From assembly GCA_963969345.1 (NCBI GenBank), contig OZ017770.1:2613246-2677245 (forward strand): a stretch of 64,000 nucleotides of DNA, given 5' to 3'. Of this stretch, positions 46,490 through 59,488 are shown one piece after another. Origin of the DNA: Turbatrix aceti. Taxonomy: Eukaryota; Nematoda; Chromadorea; Rhabditida; Panagrolaimidae. Below the pieces are notes generated by a model. The model saw only the letters and a list, made by a program, of their open reading frames with translations. It had not been told where the DNA came from and searched no databases. How positions within the stretch are numbered: the stretch's first letter is position 1; each line of letters starts with the position of its first letter. The position numbers were made by a program, and so were the translations under genes.

Positions 46490-47234
46490 ATGCCGGTAAG
46501 TATTTGGTTTTCCATTGCTTTTTCATTGCTGTTTTTTACTTTTTAAAAATTATTTTCATTTAAAATCACTCGGTTTTCAGAACTGGCGAGACATTTACGC
46601 TGATCAAGAATACGAGGAGTGGGCTATCTGGCCGATGGATCACCCGCTGCACGCGCCCCCGCCTGAGAACCATCGCATGCTTTGTTCTGACCTAAACGAG
46701 GAACTGCAGGTTTGTGATTAAAGTGAATGATCGAAACGCTAACTTGTGAATTTCTAGGGCCGCGTGGTTGTTGAGAAGCTGAAGGTCAAGCTCATGAAAG
46801 ATCGTGAACTCAAGCTGCGTGACGAAATGAGAGCTCAGGAAGGACAGATGAACGACTTGTACAAGGGCCTCTTCGATGTCGCTGACATCGTTTTTCCCGC
46901 CCTCCGCCGCATCAAGTCTGCTTCGCTCGAGGATCCCGCGGTCAAAGCACTTCACGACGGAGCTCTGAAGCTCAAGGACGTCTTCGAAAAGAACGGCATC
47001 GAAGTTTTCTGGCCGCTAGGCGAAAAATTTGACGGCTTCATCCATGATTGCGTCGAAAAGGTTCCCAAGGAGCAGGTGAGCTTTTTTTATTCCTCTGTGC
47101 ACATTGTACAATGCGTTTTGCATTTTAAGGCCGTCTTCCAAGAACCCGGCGACATCGTCAAGGTTGTCAAGGTGGGCTACAATGTCCGTGGCCTAACCCT
47201 TCGCCATCCCCAAGTTGGAGTCTGTCTAGAGTGA
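46490..47234 (+). CDS. Divergent GrpE-like paralogue without presequence
   Basis: Exons 46490-46495, 46581-46709, 46758-47075, 47130-47234 give 185 aa. The second half is clearly GrpE-like: GLFDVADIVFPALRRIK, ALHDGALKLKDVFEKNGIEVFWPLGEKFDGFIHDCVEKVPKEQ (read in parts), and KVVKVGYNVRGLTLRHPQVGVCLE, with the family GEKFD and GY.L.GR-type endings. The intron after KEQ matches the one after KDQ in the neighbour. In contrast the N-terminus (NWRDIYADQEYEEWAIWPMDH) is short, acidic and without a presequence, so it may act outside mitochondria. It lacks much of the coiled coil that lets GrpE dimerise. Confidence 0.82.
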
Positions 47235-48369
47235 TTTGGCATCGCTAGTTGTTGTTGTTGAGTTGATTTTGGTTTATAACTTTTAATTTGCGGCTTCCCA
47301 TGTTTATAACTCAGGTTCGGTTAGTAAACGCTGGTAGTTTTTGGTAATTCTACACGGAATTAGACTGTGCAGCAGACGCAGTCTACCTTATACGGCACGC
47401 TGCCGTGAATGGCCGGTCGTATGCATTCGCATGTCGCCAATTCACTCAATCGCTTGGTCTGAAACATGCGTGTTTATTTTTTTGTAAAAAAAGCCAAAAA
47501 GTGAGTGGGAGGAAATTCGAACCGGACAAGTGAAGAGGTTTCGCAAAAAGTGACGAAAGCTGAAGCATCGGCATGGACAGACGTTAAAGACCGGTGTACA
47601 ATCCATGAATGCTATTCCAGTGGCGTTCATATTAAACGGATTGGCACCTTCGGCAGGTTGAAATTTTTCAGGCTGCAATAATATAATATTTTTTTTAATA
47701 ATACGTTGCAAACCCCTTTTTTTGGCATATTACGAGCACAGTACAGAAGACATAATCGTTAACAAGTTTACTTGCATAATATTTGCTTTATGACCTTTCC
47801 AAAGGCCAAAAAGGTGATATCAAACATTTTATTATAGGTTAGACGTAATTCTTCGCATTTGATGCACTTGGAAACATTTTTTCGTCATTATTTTGTTACA
47901 AATTTATTTTTAGACGTGTTTTTGAGTAAAAAAAACATTTTTTGTTGCGTCACTACCTATTTACGTGCTTTTCGCACTTTGAGAAGAACAAATAATATTT
48001 GTGCATGCCCTATGCAACGGTTTTGGCTTACCATGAGCATCCTGAGCGTTACAAGAAGAAATGTTACGGCCATTACGTATAGGGATAATCCAATAAGGTA
48101 GAAAACAGCGATATATGAGTCATTGTCAACATCTGTATCATCCATGTTGCAGCCTGGCCAGGTCTGGAGGCTGTATGTAACCGCATGTGATTACACATCG
48201 TTCCTCATTAAAAGTGTCATTCCCGGTGTCCATGGTAACACATGGCACAGAGTGCACCGAGCAATTGCTAAATTCTATTCAAAGTGCACATTTTTTACAG
48301 TGAATTTTATTTTCTATAAAAAAAACGGAAAGAAATAGAGAGAATGTATTTTGGCTACTTGTTTGCTGC
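47235..48369. other. Intergenic with one weak membrane ORF
   Basis: Between the GrpE-like gene and RASEF. On the minus strand, 48145-47957 opens a frame (MDDTDVDNDSYIAVFYLIGL) with one clear TM helix and a GTAAGC donor after VTLRMLM. No acceptor-matched partner exon is evident, so it stays a candidate. Confidence 0.3.
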
Positions 48370-50681
48370 TCACAGACAGCACCAGCTCTTTGTTGCGTGT
48401 TGCACTGACATCTCGAGACGAAGTGCTTCGTCGAGTTGATCATCTTCTCGCTGCTGCAGACGGCTGCAAAGGATAACTAACGATAGAAGAGTTCGTATCT
48501 CTTATGTGTGGACTTACATTGCAATGGCACGCATGCAGTCATCGATGCCGAGCCCAGTGAAAGCGCTGGTCTCAAAGAAGAGCATGCCGTACTCGTAGGC
48601 GATGGTGCGACCATCGTGGTACGTGACCTTGCGAGTCGAGTCACTCGATGCAAGGTCGACCTTGTTGCCGACCAGGCAGAGGACGCAGGAGTCATCGACG
48701 CCAAATCTGATTGACTCCAGCCAGCTGCGAACGTTGATGAAGCTTTGCTCCGATGTCACGTCGTACATTAGCACCACGCTATCGGCTTTTCGAAAGTATT
48801 GCTTGGTAATTGAGCGAAAGCGTTCCTGTCCAGCTGTGTCCCATAACTGGACCGCTACCATCCGATCCCTCAATTTGATGCTTTTTACAGTGAAGTCGAC
48901 TCCGATGGTAGCATTGAACAGCGGCTTGAAGCGATTATGGCAGAATCTAAATTTATAAATTGGTTTAATATATTTCGAATGGCTATATTCCCTTACCTAT
49001 GTAGAAAACACGTTTTTCCAACTGCAGAGTCTCCCACGAAGACAACTTTAAAAATTCTATCCGGCGTTCTTATGTCCTGCAAAAAGAATTGTCGCTTTTA
49101 AAAGTTATGGACTTCCTGTTTGACGAGGAGAAGCGAATGAACGTACTTCCTTTGTAAAAGGATAATCTAAAATAGAAACAGGACCAAAGTCGCAAGGTCT
49201 TTTTGGCTTTTTAGTGGTCATTTCTCCATTAAACATTACAGGCGATGAAAATGAGTTATCTAGGCCGAGAACATCCTGTCGATTCTTCTTTTCGATTGCG
49301 TCGCTGTCCAAATCAGGGTTTATGGCCACTGATCCGCGTCTGATAATTGTGTCTTCCGGAAGGCTTAACGATCGTTCGAAGAAGTTGGGCTGTAAAGCGT
49401 CGAATTCATCGGAGTCATAGGTTACAGACGGCTTCGGTGATTGGGAAGAATCTGCGTCCGAGGTTTTACGAACATTGTAGTCCTTGTTGCTTTCTGACGT
49501 CACTGAGCCTCGTGGCAGAATACTCGGGACACTGTTGCCACTTGAAGCAAAACTCGTCGCCTAAACACAGCGATAATAGATATGTTTTTTTTCTTCGCAA
49601 CACTTGCACGTTTGGAAATTAGATAACAATAGTGCAAACTCACTTTACTATCGTAGCTGTCAAGGGAAATAGTTTTGAACATATTTCTGGGGATTTCGCT
49701 GATATGTCTTTGCTGAAATCGCTCAATTTAGTATGGAAAATAAATAATGAATGAATGGAAAGGCATTGTTTTAGTCCTCAGACGAGACATTTGCAATAAA
49801 ACTGTTTGTGTTGAAAAATATCCATGTTGTGAAGCCATTCTTTTATAACAATCTCGTTTTTGGTCGTCGAAAAGGTCATATTTGTAGAGCATTTTTTTCA
49901 TGTAACGACAAAATAGCGGAATACCAAATGTCTTAAGGAACCATAAAAAAACAAAAAAACAAAATCGTACCTGTGTGTACTTTGTCGTGTTCTTGCCGCC
50001 CTTTTTGCACAAATAAGGTTCTGAAAACCATTTTGTAATCATGGGGAGTCTATATGGCCAACACAGGTAACATCAGTTGATGGGATAACTTACTAATAAC
50101 ACGAACAAAATCCTCCCGATTAACCGTGTTATTTGTTGTTTTGTTAACAGCCGTCGCGTAAAAAGAGTTCAGATCACTTTCCGAAAAGCTGGGTATAAAT
50201 TCGCAGAGGCAGTCGAGATCACTGCGCGACAGGTGTCCTTTGTTGTCGGTATCGCATGTGTGATACAGTTTTAGGGCCTTAAAAAAAGACGCAGTGAACA
50301 CAATCCAATTAAAAAATGCGATTGAAATACGTTCATTTTAAATGGGCAAAAAATGGCAAATTACGACAGTGAATGAAGACTCCCCAGAAAGTGGCATCTA
50401 TAAGCAGTCGGTCTGCTTTGTAAACGGAGTGTCATCTTTCAGTGCATCCTCATGCTTGGACCAAAATGGCGAATGCTTGAAATGGTTTTTCCCTGAGACC
50501 GCCAAGGTTTTTAAACATTGCGAAAAGCATAAACAATGGTTTTGCAAAATTATTAACCCTTTTTTGTGCCACAACCTAAGAGATAAAAATTTTGACTTCA
50601 AAGTGCACAAACCTGCTCACTGAGTACTGCATCTATAGATGCTTTAAGGCTGTCATTATCCTCTTCAGCCACAACTTCCAT
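48370..50681 (-). CDS. RASEF-like EF-hand / Rab GTPase
   Basis: Exons 50681-50613, 50277-50094, 50020-49971, 49712-49644, 49560-49147, 49076-48997, 48946-48518, 48463-48370 give 462 aa. RASEF-type proteins combine calcium-binding EF-hands with a C-terminal Rab GTPase that controls vesicle traffic. Residues 24-84 carry EF-hands ([14 protein letters not shown] with Asp, Asn and Asp, then a degenerate one). A Ser/Asp-rich linker leads to a full G domain: GDSAVGKT (near residue 275), switch [22 protein letters not shown] (NKxD) and ETSAF. The protein ends in WCCL, a geranylgeranyl site. The usual long coiled coil is shorter here, about 140 residues of acidic linker. Confidence 0.85.
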
Positions 50682-51001
50682 AACAATATAAACACGCTCA
50701 CACAATTTTTGTAATGTTGAAAAGTACTAAATAAAGTACCTGGGGGCGTTTGCAAGCTGTGCAATATGTTTATGGATACAAATAGTTACAAATACTTAGT
50801 TTCAAGATCGCAAGCAAGCAGGAATAATGGCCACGAATCGAAAAGGAATAAAGCTACTAAATAGGGGTACGTTATGGAATGAAAAAATCCTACTGGTGAC
50901 TGTTCTATTAGTTAATCAGCTGTTCCAGTAGGACTGCATGCGGATTTGGTGCATACCAATTTCCACTGCACACGTTCGTTGATTATTGTTTTTTGTTTGC
51001 A
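50682..51001. other. Intergenic region
   Basis: 5' flank of RASEF and 3' flank of the chemoreceptor gene. Nothing seen. Confidence 0.4.
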
Positions 51002-52221
51002 TTAAAGCAAAGATTTGCTTTCAATCGGATTGCCACCACGCAATCGAAGGTACATGTCGTATCGTCTTCTGAAGTCACTGAAACGCTGGTACACCTTGGC
51101 AGAAAGATTCTTGGATCTGTAGATGACGACGATAGGTACTACTATTGAAATAGCAGCTATGAACAGTCGATTGAAGTCCTGAAAAACAAATCATAATCAC
51201 TTTTTTTATTTTAAACCCGCAAACCGTCCAAAAAATGATGTATTCTGGCGAAAGCTTGTCATGGCTGTCAAAAATTTCGGTAAAAGTGGAGTGGCTCTCG
51301 TACATGTAGCCACCAAGCATGAGAGCAAATGTAAAGCAAAACCAAAGCACGAGTCGAAGGCTTCGCTCATTTTCTCGAACCTGATAGCACAAACCCAAAC
51401 TATAATCACCGCCGGGAGCTTTCAGTAATTGTTGGCGTTCCAAGTTGCATTGCAAAAGACAACCAAGTAGGACAAAGTACACAAAGAAACCAGTTGTGAT
51501 AAAAATTGCAGGAATTATTTTTACAATTGGACTGATTTTTGCGCTTTTGACGATGCATGTTAGGTAAGATGAGCTGCTCAGGCTTTCACCTGCTATAAAA
51601 AAGTTCCAGACTGTGATGAGAAAAACTCCTGTCCACTGAAAATTTTATAAATTTTTTTTCTGAAAAAAAAATAATTTGCTTACGAAAATTTTGGATGCGT
51701 ATTTGATGTACATCGAAAAATCCGAGAATTCGTAATTTTGGAAATTAATTGTTGCGTAGAGACGTTCAAAAATAATGGCACCTATGATTACGAGAATTCC
51801 TGTTGTTACACCAGAAGATATTGATAGGTTGATAGCCTTGCAGTCGACATCCTAAAAAACGACAATGTAGATAAACCTTTAAAAGAATTGTCCTTACAGC
51901 ATCCAGATCGATGGAGGTGGTATGAGAAAACAGAACTATGGAAAACTGAATCAGTTGCATGAGTGTGTGGTAAGACAAAATTCCAAACAAGTTGCTCATT
52001 AGCAGTGAGAAGTTTATATGACAAGTTGGATGATTTTGAAAAAGAAAAGCCAGGAACGAAGACGCCATCAACCCAGAAGCATTGATAAAAACGATGGTAA
52101 AATAGAGAACGACAAGTCGAAATGACGAATGAAATTCTTCGTCAGAGATCGGTTCTGCTGTTACGATATTGTTTTCAACAGAAAACCGTAATGCTGCGAG
52201 AAGATGACGTTGAAAAAACAT
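51002..52221 (-). CDS. Nematode seven-TM chemoreceptor (Sra/Sre-like)
   Basis: Exons 52221-51898, 51851-51684, 51635-51225, 51178-51002 give 359 aa with about seven hydrophobic segments. The conserved ERLYATINFQNYE at the start of the second loop matches the ER..AT....YE signature of Sra, Srab and Sre superfamily receptors, which act in chemosensory cilia. The N-terminus is short and the protein ends in a basic tail (SDFRRRYDMYLRLRGG). All four junctions are phase 0. Which subclass it belongs to cannot be decided by eye. It is the only receptor with full coding support here. Confidence 0.85.
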
Positions 52222-55200
52222 TTTTTTACACAATGGTTACTTGATATAGTTAATAAGTCGACAGAGACAATAACAAACTTAGGATACAGTTGATGAAAAT
52301 ATTTTTGCTTTGTAGCGTGCTTTACCTTTATTCCGGACACACAATGCTTGATAATACCTGTTGTATGGGACACGTGCGAAGGATATCCCCCGTGGCAGTG
52401 TTACCTGGACAACTAGCACGAGGTTTTTACTGCCTGTGAGGTAATGCTGCTACATCTAGGTACAATAAAACACCTTGCGTATCCAGTGCCTTTATTATTA
52501 TTTTTCCGATGACACCAAAATATGACGACACCAAAACACAAATGACGCAGATGCATTTTCCGGGTAAATAACTGTACGCAATCATCTTGCACAGGTTGAA
52601 AGATTAATATATTCTGCAAATTATTGTGATAATCATTCGAGCGGAGCGCATAGTACGACAATGCCACCACAAGTTAGTCATCAGAGCCGGATGAAATCTT
52701 TGCAGCCCGCAAAATAATTTGTGTTTTGAACACTTAAAAATGCACAAAACCAAAACAAGAAATTTTAAATTTTAATTTGCATGAAATGTTCGATTTGTTA
52801 TTTGTAATCATCTGCAGTGTGCAATTCGTGGGAATGAAATTTGTATTTTCTACGCAAGCAAAAATTTTGTTGTGGATTACAGTAAAATAATTGTACAGAC
52901 GTACCACTTTTAACAAACGATAGAAGAAGCCATCTTATAATTTATTTGCAACGATTCACAGAGGTAAACAACCAAAAAATTCCAATTCGGGTTTCCGTGA
53001 TAAAAAAATTGTATTTTTCGTGATTCTGCTCCATTTTTATCAAATATGTACTACTGCAGCTGCAGTCACAGCGATGACCCCAGTTGTGCGCGGGTCATTG
53101 CGTTGAAACACAGTGCGAAAGGAATTCCCGACCACCTTGGGTATCTTGGATGCCGATGACAATGGTGATTAGTCTGCTCTCTGGAACATGAAAAAATTAA
53201 GACAAATTCCGCGAATTCGATACCCGTGAAAACCTGCTATCAGTATGGCGTTCGTTTAAAATTTAATTTTAGATATTCCATTGACACACGCGGTAGCGGA
53301 GGGGGACAAATAAAGACTTCTTGGGAAAACAACATCTGTTGAATTTAACTTTGATGCTGCGTGACTGCATTTCATTATGACAATTTGTCATTGTTTTACC
53401 CAAAAATGACGTTTAATTTGATAAAACGTGCGCGATACATCATTTAAAAAAATAGTGAAGTTAAGGAGAAAACGGAGTAAAACGACCGCCATTGACCCGT
53501 GACTAATTTCTCAACTTGCTGGAAATGCAAAAATGCTTTTTAAATTTTATCGCAAGTTTGCTAAACACCATAACCTTTTGCTCTCTTCCGAAAATAGCTA
53601 TGTAGTCGCAGTATCTATTTTTGACTACTGTAAGCTCTGTGGAATGCTTGAATAAGCGTTCAGAATGAGCAATATGCCATTGACAAAGTGTCAGAGGGGT
53701 ATTCACGTAGCATTGTCGTTGCCCAATGTTTTCATAGCATTATCACTTGTTTAGTCATGCCTTCTGCCTGCTGCGTCGGTTAAAGGGGCTGTTTTGTATT
53801 CTGCAAGCAGCAGCTGATAGGCTTTTAGCGTAATAGAAATTTAAAAACAAATCTGTAATAGAAATAAATCGTTTTTTTATTATTATACTGTGTACTTATT
53901 TTTTCCTCTCTGATTTCGTTTATTTCTACGCGTGCCCTTTTTTGTAAATGATGATAATCAAAGTTAATTGGATACTACACGCCCTATCTAGATATCTGCC
54001 TGCAGCGTGGGGGAGGGGGTGAAGATTAAACGCTGGATAATTTTTCTTCCAATTTCCGTCATACCTGTGGGAAGAAAGAAGGAAACATTTTCGATATGCG
54101 ATGGGAGATATGACGACTTATCATTTATCATTTGACCGTCAATATCCATTTTGCAGCAGCTCAGCGTTCTCTCATTATTACAATCGTTTGCTCCCAACTC
54201 TCAATCACTGACGTTCGATAAAACCTTTTTTATCCGAATTTTGTGTAATCACGGTAGCCTATTGTAGTTGACGATTATGACATTACTGTGATACTCTTAG
54301 GATAAAACCGACTAAAACCTCGCTGTATTTGATTGCTCAGATTATTCGGGAAAAATACCTGCTTAAATACAGTTTAGGGCCAGACAAAGCTGTTTTGAGT
54401 TACAAAACTACTGCTTGCACGATTCCGTAAATAAAAAAATCATTGTTAAAAATGGTGTGCAAGGATACCCCAGAGCGGCATTTTTCTCTGCATTTCGTAA
54501 TCTATGATTCTCGTTTTTTTGGCGACCATAGACGCATTCTCGTATAGGTTTCTTGTATATAGGGCCCATCTTGAGCGGGCGGTCTTTTAATTATTTCGTA
54601 AGTAAGTTGAGCGTGATGCCATCAAAAGCCACCTTGCTGCTTTTTGAATGAAGGCAAAAAAAACACACGTAAACTTTAATTCGCGTATTTTTTATTTGTC
54701 TTTTATTATTTTTTATACGTGCGCAAAATGATTTTTGCAAAAGCGTCATTTAAACAAACGCCTTCTGCTTTTTGCGCCGGTTTGCACAAAAATAATTGCC
54801 AAACTTACGCAAGCATAAATAACAGGTGCTTGCTTTATTTTGTACAATACAATTGGTACCGTATTTGACAAAAAAAAAGAAGGGTCTTTTTTTGATTTGG
54901 TTTACAAATAACAACTGACCAACTGTGCTAATTTTTGCAACATGAAAATGTGGTTAAGTGCTAAACTGTTTACTAGTTTATTTTCATTTTAAAAAAGAGG
55001 CGGCGCCAAGTTGAAACCATAAATTTATGTGCCACGCTTTTGTTAAGGAGGGAAATAACCAGGAAGGCGGTCATGGAGTTACACGTATTTTTTTGTTCTA
55101 ATTTTTTCAGTTCCTTTATTTGGGCATGTTATGTGCTCTGTGCCCATCTGACAATTGTGACGCGTCTTCATTTCTCGGACTTTTTTGTCTTGTCATTTTA

Positions 55201-55414
55201 TGAATAGTTAGGTAGTTTCTGCGTGTTTTAAATGCTATACGTGGGTTCAGCGGCTCGACATTTTCCACCCCCATTTGCTAATTTATTCAATGACTTTTCA
55301 GTTAATTTTTTCCCTAATCCCGGCGATTGGGAGCGCTTTTGTCAGCTCCTTTTTTTAACATTATTTTGCTTATATTTGTAATTCCATTGTTGGTATTCTT
55401 TACTACAGTGCGAG
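52222..55414. other. Long gene-poor AT-rich region
   Basis: About 3.2 kb without a supported gene. It holds many A and T runs and short ORFs under 80 codons with no splice or family support. Could contain regulatory elements or non-coding RNAs that cannot be recognised by eye. Confidence 0.4.
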
Positions 55415-55705
55415 ATGATAACGGTATTTAAAATTCTACAAAGAATAGTAATTACCCTTACATCCGCCCGACGGTATTCATTATTAATATTTATTGTTAT
55501 TCTAACCCTAACAGTGTGCAGATCAGTGAATGCTCAGGAAAGCGATGATGCATCACCCATCAACATCGAAGAATCACCGGATAAGGCATCCGGCGAATGT
55601 CATATCTATGCGAATGAAGCGTTGCATGCCCTGATGGATAGGGTCTGCGAGCTCTGCCATGACATGTTTTCACACCAAAATCCTAATATGCGAGCTCAGT
55701 GCAGG
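55415..55705 (+). CDS. CHH/ITP-type neurohormone precursor, first exon
   Basis: From Met 55415 the frame reads a signal peptide (hydrophobic core LLIFIVILTLTVC, cleavage likely after SVNAQ or nearby), an acidic spacer (ESDDASPINIEESPDK), then the start of a CHH-family peptide. The spacing matches: one Cys, 15 residues, C-x2-C, then 14 residues and a fourth Cys (CHIYANEALHAL, DRVCELCHDMF, MRAQC), against C-x15-C-x2-C-x12-C in arthropod ITP/CHH. The exon ends in a good donor (AG/GTGGGT). The last two Cys of the family must lie in a later exon, which I could not locate with confidence. Secreted from neurons if functional. Confidence 0.7.
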
Positions 55706-55775
55706 TGGGTGTTTGTTATTATTTTTTTGTTCCAAAATATCTTACTCCCCCTAACAAATCTGTCTCTGCACGGAT

Positions 55776-58700
55776 AAACCGCTTGAACTAAACAAGCACT
55801 AAACAAAAACGAAATTTGCACACAAAGTTATTTGTATTCACCACGCTTAACTGATTTTCTACTTACTGCAAAGAAAATAGAACCATATCCTAAAAATAAC
55901 ACGATACAATTTTGGATGATTAGGTCATCTTTTGATTCAAAAAGGACTATTATGGTAAAGGCCTAATATTTTTTGAATTGGGTAATTTAATAAACAATAG
56001 GATAGACGTTATCACATTGCGTCATTGGTTTATCTGTTCAGGGAAAATACATTTTTGTTGCAAAAACGACATAAAGGTCAGCGTGTTGGTTCACAGCTGA
56101 TGCCTTTTTTTGAAACAAATCGAATTATCATTTTTTGAAAAAAAATACAGACATTTAGATATGACGATGTCTAATGTGCATTTTTTGCTGAAAATATGAT
56201 TTTTAGCAACTGTGTGCATTTTTAGATCAAATTGTTTCAAAAGCCCGCAATTTCGAACGTGTCTACTTCTCTTTCGACCATCAAGAGGATCGCGGCACCA
56301 CCGATCATCATTTTTTGACGCCTAATACTTTCATTACCATGACGGCAACTAATCAATCCATAACAACTTTGAAGCTTATTTACACGTATTAACTTACAAC
56401 TCATTTGTGCAAAGCAAATTAACCTTTCACACACGCTTGAAACCAAACGCCTTTATGACTCACATCTGGTTCCTTCTTACTCTCTCATTGTATCTCAATT
56501 CTCTCTTTGATACCCGAATCTCTTCTCCGTTTCCGACATCTCATAATCTTTCTCATTACGGTGTATGTATCGTCTTAATTTTTTTATCTCAGCCTAATGA
56601 TAATACGGTAGTAGTCAGATGGCAATTTCCGATTTGTTCGCTTTTAGCGTGAAAACTCAGTGATAATGTATGTTGTTCCCCTCTTGTCAATAACGTGTTA
56701 GCACATCACGTTAAGAGCGAACAAATCGATGATAAAAAAAACATAATTTCCGCAAACAGGAAAGACGAAAGCAATGGAGATCTATTTTTCGAATATCAAA
56801 AAAGAGATGAGAACTAATTTTAACACATGACTTTTTTGGAACAAAAAAAAGGATATATTATTTTTTGCTCAACTAACAAATAAAAACGTGTTACTTATCT
56901 TTAATGATAATATTTTATTTGATATCTTTTGTAATGTTTGTTATTGTTATTAGCCCATGCGGTAAAATTTGGGTACTATGAACATCATTCATTGATAGTC
57001 TTTTGAATATATACACACACAGACACAACGAGCTGACGTGCGCTTTTCTTTATTTTCTGTATCAAAGGTTTTTTGGCTGTTCAGTTTATTTTTTGACTTT
57101 CACAAAACCCCCAAAGGCTTGAGTACTTCTCTGTAGACATGATGTTGTTTTTCCCTCAACCTCTATCCTTATCATGCATTTCGTCCCAGACTAAACATAA
57201 ATATCTATCTTAGGATTTGGCTAGACATGTGATGATACTGCTTAAAAAACATTCCATTTGCTGCAGCTGCAGAGCAATATTTTTTTGTGTCAAAATCTTT
57301 TTTTTGTAAGAATTGAATGGGTGCAATTAGTCGAATTAACACGTCACTTTTGGGGGAGCCATAGTCTGTAGGACACACATAGATGATGCACGCAGTAGTC
57401 CAATCCACAGAGGCTAGGTCGTTTGTGCAAGAGAATTCAGGTGTTTATCCTTAAATCAGTCATGCATTGAGTAATTCGACGTAATTGTCAAGGAACAGAG
57501 AACTGTGACGAGAGAAAGAAAAAAATTTATTAAACAAGGAAATTGTGTATACACGTTTTACGGCTGGCTACAACACGCCTCCGCAAGCGTGCAGGACACA
57601 AAAAGTGCAATCCAATGACATAATTCAGAAATCAGAAAAAATATATTCGATAAAACCAAATCATAAAAATAGTCAAAAAGTCTTTACGCCATTTACTTCC
57701 TCTAGATTTGTTTTTTTCTTGTGTCGTTTCCAACTGACAGGGTCGAATTTCCGCATGCTTCGGCATGATTTTCAAACTTGACAAACTTTGCAATTTTTTT
57801 TGAAACCAAATTATTTCTGGTATACGGTTGTTGGTTATGCTGAATAAACATGTAACACATACACATGCACATGCACGGGGAAGTATTCTGCACGCTTTCT
57901 TACACGAATAATACCTGTTCTGAACTCGAGAATCTCGATCCACCCACTCATCGTATTGTCCACAGAACGACGACTATCTAAAACGCCATTGGTCTCGAAG
58001 AGCAATAACGACGCTCCGTAGAATTACGTCACTGACGAGAAAAGTGCGTCAACGACAAAGTCGATGTTACGGTATAAATTTTTTTATTGTATCAATGAAA
58101 ACGTCTCTCTCAACAAAGTCGTCCATAAATGCATTTTTGAACCGTAAAAAATGAGATTACAATTTGCAATAATCTTTAATGCAAACTTGTGTGATCTTTA
58201 GCTACTAACAGATTATTGCACTTTACTAATCCTGCTTATCGGTAGTGACACCAATTTTAGCATTTTTGTAGAAAAATGTGTCAGAACACCAAGTTATGAC
58301 GTTCAAAAAATGCGGATGCGTCGTCAATGACATTTTGTTGCCATTTGTCATTCGCTATGATCAATGGTAGACTTTTGTAGCGTGTTCAAAAGTACTTTAG
58401 CTTGATGTAATGTGCACATAACAAAGGATAGCATCACCCCAAAACTTGCGGGAGCTGCGTCATGAACGCGTCTGACCCCCGTCATGCAAGCTACCAGGAA
58501 TTCCATAAAAAACCCTATTAATTTAAAGAAGTTTGTGCAAATTCATATATGAATAGTAGGGTCATTATCTACAAAAAAACAATAGAAACAGATACTATGT
58601 ATACAAATTTTGTTTAGGGCTAAGAAATAGAATAACAAAAATAAATAAAAATTTTCCGTGGCGTACATACGTTTACTTAGTCATCTTCAATTGTATTAAT

Positions 58701-59488
58701 TAAAATAAATATTTTAAAATGTGCAAAAAAACACTATACCGCATATTAATTTGGTCTATTTCATTTTGTATGCAGGCGCTGCTGATTATGGAGAGGACAA
58801 TGATCATAGATAGTAGAAATAAATTAAAAAGAATAAGCACAAGCAAAATATGGGAACACTTCTGATCGCAATATTGTAACATGACGTCAGATGGATAGGG
58901 GGTGTTAAATTTGAACCTTAATTAAAATCAAACCTATGCAGGGTCAGGACTCCCAGGGGTAAAATTTTGCATATTGATAACGACGTAATCGAAGCGTGGG
59001 AGCGCTTGCCGCTTAGAAAAAAAATAAGAGGGCCATTTTTTTACAAGCGTAACCGTGCAAATTCCCGGAAGTCAAAAACCTATCGTAGTAAAAAATTCGT
59101 ATTTTTTTACAGTTGGTAAACAACATGCAATGCCATATTTGAATGTTAACGCGATCATTGTTATGTTATCGGGACATTTAAGGATAAGCTTATTAATGTT
59201 ATCTGTCAGGGTGTCAGAAAACAACATTAGCAAACCAAACACGCTGGCATTTTACAAAAAGGGAATTGCATTTTGATAATCACCATTTGTCCTTTCAACT
59301 TTCATCTCACAGACGTCAAACATTAAAAAATAAATCTATTTAAAATTATTTGCACAAACCTTTTTTCTATATAAATGCAATTTCAGGGATCCGAAAACTT
59401 TGAAGTATTTATTATGTTTTTACTATAAACAAGTCGAATGAAAAATTGCAAGTCGGTAGTCGGAATGATAGATGTGAAAATTAGACGT
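55776..59488. other. Long gene-poor AT-rich region
   Basis: About 3.7 kb. It may hold the missing second exon of the CHH-type gene. I searched by eye for an acceptor followed by two Cys in the expected spacing and found none convincing. Nothing else is supported. Confidence 0.4.

Noticed and set aside
47488..47530. Possible tRNA 3' half (GGTTCGAATTTCC on the minus strand)
   Set aside because: No matching acceptor or D-arm, and the T-stem does not pair.
49728..49969. Open frame between RASEF exons ([15 protein letters not shown]) as an extra coiled-coil exon
   Set aside because: A weak acceptor exists but no in-phase donor; the flanking exons join in phase without it, so it is most likely intronic sequence.
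56407..56652. 81-codon ORF proposed as the CHH second exon
   Set aside because: Hydrophobic and without the two cysteines in the needed spacing.
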